A stretch of DNA of 5,200 nt, taken from contig JAGTVE010000224.1 of assembly GCA_018224485.1 (NCBI GenBank), forward strand, positions 1 to 5,200, written 5' to 3'. Position 1 is the stretch's first letter. Each line of letters begins with the position of its first letter. The notes beneath the pieces are model-generated. The model saw only the letters and a program-made list of their open reading frames with translations, was not told the DNA's origin and did not search any database. The stretch comes from Thioalkalivibrio sp. (lineage in GTDB: Bacteria; Pseudomonadota; Gammaproteobacteria; Ectothiorhodospirales; Ectothiorhodospiraceae). The translations under genes were made by a program, and so were the position numbers. Shown in pieces: positions 1-4,940 of this stretch.

Positions 1-884
1 ACCGCCTCGCGCAGGCCCTCGCGGTCACGCTGGGTACGCAGCGGCGGCATCACATGGCATAGCGGGTTGAAATCGGCCACGTCCATCTCGGTGAGGAAGA
101 GTTGATGTGCGGCAACGTCTGCCGATACCGGCAGGCCGTCCGCGCGGGCCTTTGCGATCATCTCAGCGCCCCGGCGGGTGGACAGGCGGTTCACGTGCAC
201 GCGAGCGCCGGTCTGCTCGACGAGCGCCAGGATGCTGCCCAGGGCCGCCGTTTCCGCCGCCTCCGGGATCCCCGCGAGACCCAGGCGCGTCGAGATCGCG
301 CCTTCGTGCACGCAGCCTGAGCCGGCCAGCGAGGCATCCTGGGCCGAAAGCGACACCAGCAGCTCGAAGGTGGCCGCATATTCCATCGCCCGGCGCAGCA
401 CCAGTGGACTCGCGAGCGGGCGGCGGGCATTGCCGACCCCGACGACTCCGGCGCGCTTCAGCGCCGCCATCTCGGCCAGCTGCTCGCCGTTCAGCCCGCG
501 CGTCAGCGCGCCCACCGTGAGCACACGGACCCCGCAGCTCTGTTCGGCACGCCGCGAGATCAGTTCCACCTCGGCCGGAGAATCGATCGGTGGCATCGTG
601 TCCGGGGACACTACCACGGTCGTGATGCCGCCGCGCGCAGCGGCCTGTGTCTCGCTCGCGATCGTCGCCTTGTGCTCCTCGCCGGGCTCGCGCAGGTGCG
701 CGGACAGGTCGATGATGCCCGGGAACAGCCAGCGATCTGTGGCGTCGATCCGACGGCGCGGCTCGAAGCCTTCCGGGATCGCGCCGACCGCGAGGATCTC
801 GCTGCCCTGGATGCAGACGGGCGTGACCGCATCGAGGCCACTGGCGGGATCGATCACGCGCGCGTTCTCGATCAGGATGCTCAT
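1..884 (-). CDS. pyrC': PyrC' inactive dihydroorotase-like subunit of aspartate transcarbamoylase (C-terminus cut by window edge)
   Basis: The frame opens with ATG at 884 and stays open to the window edge, giving 294 codons of a protein that is usually about 420-430 residues. The fold is class I dihydroorotase: an N-terminal amidohydrolase strand region (NARVIDPASG, residues 7-16), PGIIDLSAHLREPG (55-68), RGGITTVVVSPDT (84-96) and the PPLRTQRDREGLREA segment (280-294). Catalytic residues are missing. In the DxHxHxR metal motif the first His is Ser61, while His63 remains. The SDDG segment that carries the metal-binding Asp reads GNAR (151-154). The HCED His is replaced (LSAQD, 179-183). The HVST His is Arg233 (NRLST). 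The protein therefore matches the Pseudomonas PyrC'/PyrX type, which is non-catalytic and needed to assemble the PyrB dodecamer. Its ATG overlaps the pyrB stop (ATGA) and has no clear Shine-Dalgarno, so translational coupling is likely. A working dihydroorotase should be encoded elsewhere. The last metal-ligand region lies outside the window. Confidence 0.93.
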   Translation of the reverse strand, partial: MSILIENARVIDPASGLDAVTPVCIQGSEILAVGAIPEGFEPRRRIDATDRWLFPGIIDLSAHLREPGEEHKATIASETQAAARGGITTVVVSPDTMPPIDSPAEVELISRRAEQSCGVRVLTVGALTRGLNGEQLAEMAALKRAGVVGVGNARRPLASPLVLRRAMEYAATFELLVSLSAQDASLAGSGCVHEGAISTRLGLAGIPEAAETAALGSILALVEQTGARVHVNRLSTRRGAEMIAKARADGLPVSADVAAHQLFLTEMDVADFNPLCHVMPPLRTQRDREGLREA

Positions 885-1888
885 GCGCCGCGCACACCCA
901 TCACCATGGACATCACCGCCATGCGCACCGCGATCCCGTAGGTGACCTGCTGCAGGATCACCGATTGCGCGCCGTCCGCCACCGCTGAGTCGATCTCCAC
1001 GCCGCGGTTCGCCGGACCGGGGTGCATCACCAGGCAGTCGGGTTTGGCGAGGTGCAGGCGCCGCTGGGTCAGTCCGAAGAGCTGGAAGTACTCGTGCTCC
1101 GAGGGCAGGTGGGCGTGCTCCATGCGCTCACGCTGGAGGCGCAGCATGATCACCACGTCCACGTCCCGCAGACCCTGTTCCAGGTTGTGATAGACGTGAA
1201 CGCCGAGGTCCTCCACATGGGCCGGCAGCAGTGAATACGGCGCCACCACGCGCACCTCGCCCGCCTGCAGGATGTTCAGCGCGTGGACCTGCGAGCGCGC
1301 CACGCGCGAGTGCAGGATGTCTCCGACGATCGCGATCTTCAGCCGCGTGAAGTCGCCCTTGTGGCGACGGATGGTGAACATGTCGAGCAGGGCCTGCGTG
1401 GGGTGCCCGTGGCGACCGTCTCCGGCATTCAGCACGCTGATCCCGGGCTCCACGTGCCGGGCCATGAAATGGGCCGCCCCGCTCTGCTGATGCCGCACCA
1501 CGAACATGTCCACGTTCATGGCCTCGAGGTTGCGCAGGGTGTCGAGCAGACTCTCGCCCTTCACGGCCGAGGAGGTGCTGACATTGATGTTGAGCACGTC
1601 GGCCGACAGCCGCTTCGCCGCGAGTTCGAAGGTGGTCCGGGTGCGGGTGCTGGCCTCGAAGAAGAGATTCACGATGGTCTTGCCGCGCAGCAGCGGGACC
1701 TTCTTCACCGCCTTCTCGTTCATGTTCGCGAAGGACTCGGCGGTGTCCAGGATCTCGCTCAGGAGATCCCGGCTCAGCCCCTCGACGGTGAGCAGGTGCT
1801 GCAGCCGCCCGTCGCTGGTCAGCTGCAGGCTGTTGGGCAGGGGACCGGCCCGGGGCAATTGGCTGGCCGGATGGGCCACTGCGATCAA
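881..1888 (-). CDS. pyrB: Aspartate carbamoyltransferase catalytic chain
   Basis: This enzyme joins carbamoyl phosphate and aspartate to give N-carbamoyl-L-aspartate, the committed step of pyrimidine synthesis in the cytoplasm. The 335-residue product has the family landmarks in order: LRGKTIVNLFFEASTRTRTT (67-86) with the carbamoyl-phosphate loop STRTR at 80-84; the VKGES loop with Lys110; GDGRHGHPTQALLD (156-169) with the HPTQ motif at 162-165; VGDILHSRVARS (188-199); MLRLQRERM (248-256) for aspartate binding; and MHPGPANRGVEI (288-299). The length and the N-terminal extension before the catalytic fold (about 20-30 residues) fit Pseudomonas-type PyrB, which pairs with a dihydroorotase-like partner and not with PyrI. 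I chose the TTG at 1888 because GGAGG lies 7 nt upstream. The first alternative, GTG at 1879, would put that site 16 nt away. The gene overlaps pyrR by 4 nt and pyrC' by 4 nt. Confidence 0.97.
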   Translation of the reverse strand: MIAVAHPASQLPRAGPLPNSLQLTSDGRLQHLLTVEGLSRDLLSEILDTAESFANMNEKAVKKVPLLRGKTIVNLFFEASTRTRTTFELAAKRLSADVLNINVSTSSAVKGESLLDTLRNLEAMNVDMFVVRHQQSGAAHFMARHVEPGISVLNAGDGRHGHPTQALLDMFTIRRHKGDFTRLKIAIVGDILHSRVARSQVHALNILQAGEVRVVAPYSLLPAHVEDLGVHVYHNLEQGLRDVDVVIMLRLQRERMEHAHLPSEHEYFQLFGLTQRRLHLAKPDCLVMHPGPANRGVEIDSAVADGAQSVILQQVTYGIAVRMAVMSMVMGVRGA

Positions 1889-2391
1889 TTGCCACCCTCC
1901 AAGTGTACCCGCTCCAGGCGCAGTGGCTCGGGTCCGCGCAGCTTCACCTGCTCGCCGGCGCCGAGCTCGAGATGGGCCCCGACAATGGCCGCCTCCACCG
2001 GCAGCTCACGCCCGTCGCGCTCGACCAGCACCGCCAGTGTCACCGAGGCGGGACGCCCGTAATCGAAGAGCTCGTTCAATGCGGCGCGAATGGTGCGGCC
2101 GGTGAAGAGCACGTCATCCACCAGCAGGACGTGTTCGTCGTCCAGTTCCTCGGGCAGCTCCGAGGGCCGTACCTGCGGATGCATGCCGATCCGCGAGAAG
2201 TCGTCCCGGTAGAAGCTGATGTCTAGTTTCCCCATCGGCCGGGTGTAGCCCAGTCGGTGGCGCAGGGCGTCCGCGATCCAGACGCCCCCGGAATGGATGC
2301 CGACCACGATCGGTTCGGCGATACCTTGCTGCCGGAAGTGGCGCCGGGCCTGCTCGGCCATGCTGTCGAGGAGGGGTGCGATCTCAGGCAT
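1885..2391 (-). CDS. pyrR: PyrR bifunctional pyrimidine operon regulator / uracil phosphoribosyltransferase
   Basis: PyrR is a type I phosphoribosyltransferase. In Bacillus it binds UMP and PRPP and controls pyr mRNA, and it often keeps weak uracil phosphoribosyltransferase activity. The 168-residue protein carries VVGIHSGGVWIADALRHRLG (29-48), FYRDDFSRIG (60-69), the PRPP-binding signature VLLVDDVLFTGRTIRAAL (88-105) with the acidic pair Asp92-Asp93, and LVERDGRELPVEAA (122-135). These match PyrR over its normal length of about 170. I chose ATG at 2391. GGAG sits about 10 nt upstream, and the product then begins MPEIAPLLDSM like other family members. An upstream in-frame start at 2445 would add 18 atypical residues overlapping ruvX. 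The gene overlaps the ruvX end by 8 nt and pyrB by 4 nt, so it is co-transcribed and likely coupled. Which RNA or DNA target it uses in this organism is not shown by the sequence; the hairpin upstream of ruvX is a candidate. Confidence 0.95.
   Translation of the reverse strand: MPEIAPLLDSMAEQARRHFRQQGIAEPIVVGIHSGGVWIADALRHRLGYTRPMGKLDISFYRDDFSRIGMHPQVRPSELPEELDDEHVLLVDDVLFTGRTIRAALNELFDYGRPASVTLAVLVERDGRELPVEAAIVGAHLELGAGEQVKLRGPEPLRLERVHLEGGN
1896..1900 (-). promoter_or_regulatory. Shine-Dalgarno site of pyrB (decides a TTG start)
   Basis: On the minus strand GGAGG (1900-1896) is followed by the 7-nt spacer GTGGCAA and then TTG at 1888-1886. It is the clearest ribosome binding site in the window and lies inside the last codons of pyrR. 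It supports TTG as the pyrB start even though GTG is available three codons later. Confidence 0.8.
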
Positions 2392-2794
2392 TGCGGGTGT
2401 TCTCCAGTAGCCAGCCTTCCAGGATGACCGCCGCAGCATGGGCATCGAGGCCCGGATCCCTGCCGCGGCGCCGCACGCGCTCCTGTCCCAGATGGGAGCT
2501 CAGGCGCTCGTCGGCCCAGTATACCGCCCGGCCGTGACGCTGGCCGAGCCCTTCGCCGAAGGCGCGGATCGCTGGTCCAAGGGCCGTGGGCTCGCCGTCG
2601 TCGCGGGTGGGCCAGCCAACCACGAAGGCGTCCGGCTGCCACCGGGCGACCAGTGCATCGATGGCGCGATCGCTGTCCGGCCGGTCCGGCCGGTCCGGCC
2701 GCACGGTCGCCAGACCGCGTGCGCTGCCGGTCAGCTCGTCACCGATGGCGACACCGATGCGGCGCCGGCCGTAGTCGAAGGCCATCAGCCGCAC
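2384..2794 (-). CDS. ruvX: RuvX/YqgF RNase H-fold putative Holliday junction resolvase / pre-16S rRNA nuclease
   Basis: YqgF proteins are small RNase H-fold nucleases. E. coli YqgF is essential and linked to 16S rRNA 5'-end maturation, and the Holliday-junction role is an older assignment. The 136-residue product shows the motifs in order: MAFDYGRRRIGVAIG (4-18) with catalytic Asp7; VVGWPTRDDGEPTA (58-71); YWADERLSS (92-100) with catalytic Glu96; and GLDAHAAAVIL (115-125) with catalytic Asp117. Length is normal. The start is uncertain. GTG at 2794 gives the usual few residues before the first strand, while ATG at 2785 is possible and would leave only three residues before the catalytic Asp. 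Neither has a convincing Shine-Dalgarno, and no in-frame start was found further upstream. A 9-nt tandem repeat encodes RPDRPDRPD at residues 32-40. The gene leads the run that continues into pyrR. Confidence 0.93.
   Translation of the reverse strand: MRLMAFDYGRRRIGVAIGDELTGSARGLATVRPDRPDRPDSDRAIDALVARWQPDAFVVGWPTRDDGEPTALGPAIRAFGEGLGQRHGRAVYWADERLSSHLGQERVRRRGRDPGLDAHAAAVILEGWLLENTRNA
2676..2702 (-). repeat. In-frame 9-nt tandem repeat within ruvX (three copies)
   Basis: On the plus strand TCCGGCCGG occurs at 2676-2684 and 2685-2693, and again at 2694-2702 with one change in the last base. The unit length keeps the reading frame. The coding strand reads Arg-Pro-Asp three times (RuvX residues 32-40), in what looks like a surface loop between beta strands. 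Slippage here would change loop length without a frameshift. Confidence 0.85.
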
Positions 2795-2920
2795 GTCAAC
2801 GTGAACATGCCGCCATGGAAAAACACGGACGTCACGGAAAATGAGGGGAGTTCAGACTCGTTTCCATGCGTTTCCGTGGCGCGTCTTTGCATCTTTGGGG
2901 CTGGCGGCCGGCCGTGACCG
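2795..2920 (-). promoter_or_regulatory. Leader/intergenic region before ruvX-pyrR-pyrBC' with tandem repeats
   Basis: This 126-nt gap between yqgE and ruvX is visibly richer in A and T than its surroundings, especially 2815-2900. On the minus strand it holds two short tandem repeats: CAAAGATG/CAAAGACG (2897-2882) and CACGGAAACG/CATGGAAACG (2878-2859). Inverted copies of the second motif lie at 2840-2833 (TTTCCGTG) and 2821-2814 (TTTCCATG). I found no good sigma-70 -35/-10 pair, although a promoter for the downstream run would be expected here or in yqgE. The repeats could be protein-binding sites about one helical turn apart, or parts of an RNA structure. Confidence 0.5.
2819..2878 (-). terminator. 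Candidate intrinsic terminator / attenuator hairpin upstream of ruvX
   Basis: Read on the minus strand, CACGGA (2878-2873) can pair with TCCGTG (2829-2824), CG (2870-2869) with CG (2831-2830), and CATGGAAA (2868-2861) with TTTCCGTG (2840-2833, one G-T wobble). Inside, GAGT (2859-2856) can pair with ACTC (2851-2848). Five T residues (2823-2819) follow at once, as in a Rho-independent terminator. The T-run follows the stem only in the minus direction. A competing fold pairs CATGGAAA perfectly with TTTCCATG (2821-2814), which absorbs part of the T-run. No folding energy was calculated. Confidence 0.42.
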
Positions 2921-3499
2921 CTACGCGTGTCCGGCGACCTGACTGATCAGGTTCATGTCGATGCCGATCAGCCGGGCCGCGGCGTTCCAGCGCTGCTCGG
3001 GGGGCAGCGTGAACAGGATGGCATGCCGGGCCGGGGCCATGAGCCAGGAATTCTCCGCGATCTCGCTCTCGAGCTGTCCCGGGCCCCAGCCGGCATAGCC
3101 GAGTGCGATCAGCGTATGCTCCGGCCCCTCTCCCCGCGCTATGGCATCGAGGATGTCGCGCGAGGTCGTCAGCGCGAGATCACCGCACAGGTTCCGGGTG
3201 CCGGTCCATTCGTCGCCAGAGGGGTGCAGCACGAAGCCATGCTCCGGCTGCACCGGCCCGCCGCGAAAGATCGGCTGGCTGGCGGTCTCCTCGGTTGGCC
3301 GCAGTTTCAGCTGCCGCAGCATCTGTTCCAGGGTCAGCTCGAGCGTCTGGTTGATCACCAGGCCCATCGCGCCCTCTTCCGTATGCTCGCAGATGTACGT
3401 GACGGTCTGGCCGAAATAACCGTCTTGCAGGCTGGGCATCGCGATCAGGAACTGATTGCGCAGGCCGTCGGTGGTCGAATCCGGAGTGCGTAGTGCCAT
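2921..3499 (-). CDS. yqgE: YqgE/AlgH family protein (UPF0301)
   Basis: The 192-residue protein matches YqgE/AlgH (usual length about 185-190) from end to end: NQFLIAMPSLQDGYF (15-29), VTYICEHTEEGAMGLVINQ (33-51), FRGGPVQPEHGFVLH (78-92), LGYAGWGPGQLESEI (133-147), NSWL (150-153) and a C-terminal IGIDMNLISQVAGHA (178-192). Its biochemical role is unresolved; in Pseudomonas aeruginosa AlgH is linked to alginate regulation. It is cytoplasmic, with no signal peptide or membrane segment. I chose ATG at 3499. The frame extends up to a TTG at 3535, but that would add 12 residues unlike the family. No clear Shine-Dalgarno precedes the ATG. The gene begins 40 nt after tonB ends and lies 126 nt before ruvX. 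The yqgE-ruvX-pyrR order is widespread in gammaproteobacteria. Confidence 0.95.
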   Translation of the reverse strand: MALRTPDSTTDGLRNQFLIAMPSLQDGYFGQTVTYICEHTEEGAMGLVINQTLELTLEQMLRQLKLRPTEETASQPIFRGGPVQPEHGFVLHPSGDEWTGTRNLCGDLALTTSRDILDAIARGEGPEHTLIALGYAGWGPGQLESEIAENSWLMAPARHAILFTLPPEQRWNAAARLIGIDMNLISQVAGHA

Positions 3500-3539
3500 G
3501 GTTAGAGTATCAGCCTGCAGGACCCCGGCCCGCAAGCCA

Positions 3540-4415
3540 TCAGCGGGCGCGTTCCACGCGATCGCGGCGGAAGGCCCAGGTGCGGGTGATCACCAGGTGA
3601 TCATATTTCTCGCGCATGCTGTCGGTGAACGGCGCGAAGGGGCTGGCGAGTTCCACGATCCGGACTGCGGACTGGTCCAGCACCGGTTCCCCGGAACTCT
3701 GGGCGATGGCGATGTCCTGCACCCGGCCTTCGGCGTCCAGGCGCACCGAAAGCACCAGCGAGCCCGAGAGCGCGCGCCGGCGTGCCTCGTCCGGGTAATT
3801 CAGGTTGCCGACGCGCTCGACCTTGCGTATCCATGCCTCCAGGTAGGCCGCCTCCGGCGCCGCACGGGCGGCAAGGGTGTCGATATAGAGCGTCCTGGAG
3901 GCCTGCGAACGCAATTCCTGCCCGGTCTCGTGCGGCATCGAGCGGGCCATTTCCCGCCCACGCGCCAGGATCGTGGCCGCGGACGGGGTCTCCGGGGCGT
4001 CGGCAGTCTCCGCGGGGTCCGGGTCGCGCGGCGCCGGATCGGGCGCCGGTTCGGACGCGGTGACCGGTTCCGGGTCTGCCGCGGGGACCGCATCGACCGC
4101 GGCCGGAGCGGCCTCCGGCGGCTCGGACGGGGCCGTCTCCTCTGCCGGCGGCTTCGGGCTGCGGGCGACCTGGCTCTCTTCGGCCTCACCGCTCCCGGCC
4201 TGGGCCTGCACGGCGATGTGGTCGGCATCCTCCGGTTCCGGCGACGGGACGTCCACCCAGGTCACATCCAGCGTGACCTGTTCGGGTCGTTCTCCCGTGA
4301 ACATCTCGAAGCCGACGCCCAGGATCACCAGCGCGTGCAGGACCACCGCCACGAACAGCGTCAGGCCGAGGCTGCCGCCGTCATCCGGTTCCGGTTGTGG
4401 GAGGGTTGCGGACAT
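3540..4415 (-). CDS. tonB: TonB-like energy transducer (TonB3-type)
   Basis: TonB proteins are anchored in the inner membrane, span the periplasm and pass energy from ExbB-ExbD to outer-membrane receptors. The 291-residue product has a short cytoplasmic start, one membrane anchor (about 16-38, with His27 where the conserved TonB His falls), a long Pro/Ala/Glu/Asp-rich linker (about 55-147), a helical segment (about 150-200) and a TonB C-terminal domain (about 200-290) with VGNLNYPDEARRRALSG (202-218), VRLDAEGRV (224-232) and SPFAPF (258-263). The segment from RTLYIDTLAARAAPEAAYLEAW and the position upstream of yqgE resemble Pseudomonas TonB3, which is linked to twitching motility, not iron uptake; that functional transfer is inference. 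The linker is very acidic, unlike the Lys-Pro linker of E. coli TonB. The ATG at 4415 is the only plausible start before the anchor. It lies inside the upstream Gx gene, overlapping it by 35 nt, so coupling is likely. No exbB or exbD lies within the window. Confidence 0.9.
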   Translation of the reverse strand: MSATLPQPEPDDGGSLGLTLFVAVVLHALVILGVGFEMFTGERPEQVTLDVTWVDVPSPEPEDADHIAVQAQAGSGEAEESQVARSPKPPAEETAPSEPPEAAPAAVDAVPAADPEPVTASEPAPDPAPRDPDPAETADAPETPSAATILARGREMARSMPHETGQELRSQASRTLYIDTLAARAAPEAAYLEAWIRKVERVGNLNYPDEARRRALSGSLVLSVRLDAEGRVQDIAIAQSSGEPVLDQSAVRIVELASPFAPFTDSMREKYDHLVITRTWAFRRDRVERAR

Positions 4416-4935
4416 GGCGTTGCATGCGCGGGTCGGAAAGCACTGAGTTCGACAGTATACCCGTGACCACGCCGGCGATCAGCGCCGCGAGCAGCAATGG
4501 CGGCAGCAGCAGTGGCAACTGCGGGTGCGGGATGATCAGGGTCCAGGCCAGAAGGAACTGCCCGCCGGTGTGGGCCAGGGCTGCGGCGACCGCGAGGCCC
4601 ACCGCGCTCAGGTGAACCGGGTAGAGCCGACACAGCGGTGCGAGCAGCAGCAGCGCGGCCAGTGCACCGGCAAGCGACAGCCAGAATCCCGGGCTCAGCA
4701 GGGTACCCAGCAGCAGGCTGGAGCCCACCACGCGCAGCAGTGTCACCGCGACCGCCGCCCGCCAGCCCAGCGTGACCAGCGCCACCAGGGTGATCACGTT
4801 GGCGAGGCCCGGCTTGATTCCGGGTACCGGGCTCGGAATCGCGGCCTCGATCACCTGCAGGCCGATCGCCAGGGCCGCCAGTGCGGCAATCCGGCGATCG
4901 GAGTTGGCGTCATCGGTGGCGACACGTATCGCCAT
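4381..4935 (-). CDS. Gx transporter family / heptaprenyl diphosphate synthase component I-like membrane protein
   Basis: This is a 184-residue hydrophobic protein with about five or six membrane segments (roughly 16-33, 44-66, 68-80, 83-101, 108-128, 140-165). The signature IPSPVPGIKPGLANVITL (33-50) and the AHTGGQFLLAW segment (121-131) identify the family called Gx transporter or Hpre_diP_synt_I. The prenyl-synthase name is probably misleading, because the protein has no Asp-rich prenyltransferase motif and looks like a small multi-pass carrier resembling the substrate-binding subunits of ECF transporters. Its substrate is unknown. The ATG at 4935 comes 5 nt after the stop of the NusG domain II gene and has no obvious Shine-Dalgarno. 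Its C-terminus, which is polar and without family features, overlaps the start of tonB by 35 nt. The pairing with a NusG-II protein is known from Firmicutes and other bacteria, often near flavin-linked redox genes. Confidence 0.85.
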   Translation of the reverse strand: MAIRVATDDANSDRRIAALAALAIGLQVIEAAIPSPVPGIKPGLANVITLVALVTLGWRAAVAVTLLRVVGSSLLLGTLLSPGFWLSLAGALAALLLLAPLCRLYPVHLSAVGLAVAAALAHTGGQFLLAWTLIIPHPQLPLLLPPLLLAALIAGVVTGILSNSVLSDPRMQRHVRNPPTTGTG

Positions 4936-4940
4936 GATCG

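Noticed and set aside
178..945. Plus-strand open frame of 255 codons, and a minus-strand frame at 163-897, over pyrC'
   Set aside because: Both are shadows. The real pyrC' frame starts at 884 and runs off the window, and its translation shows a clear dihydroorotase fold.
1283..2062. Plus-strand open frame of 259 codons spanning pyrB and pyrR
   Set aside because: It runs opposite two strongly conserved genes across their junction, with a composition typical of an antisense shadow.
1886..2445. Longer PyrR (186 residues) starting at 2445
   Set aside because: The extra 18 residues do not resemble PyrR and lie within ruvX, whereas ATG at 2391 has a GGAG upstream and the family-like N-terminus.
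2438..2917. Plus-strand frame of 159 codons across ruvX and the leader region
   Set aside because: Most of it is antisense to ruvX. The part in the intergenic region encodes nothing recognisable, and there is no ribosome site that would support it.
2901..2920. GGCCGGCC palindrome just after the yqgE stop as a terminator
   Set aside because: It is a short GC palindrome with no adjacent T-run; such palindromes are common in DNA of this composition.
3506..3535. Weak promoter-like pair TTGCGG and GATACT (18-nt spacer) before yqgE
   Set aside because: Only three and four of six bases match the sigma-70 consensus, and it would predict a leaderless mRNA starting at the ATG. This is within chance expectation.
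3456..4466. Long plus-strand open frame (336 codons) opposite tonB
   Set aside because: It is antisense to a clear TonB-family gene. Its Arg/Gly-rich low-complexity translation is typical of a shadow frame in high-GC DNA, and no family resemblance was seen.
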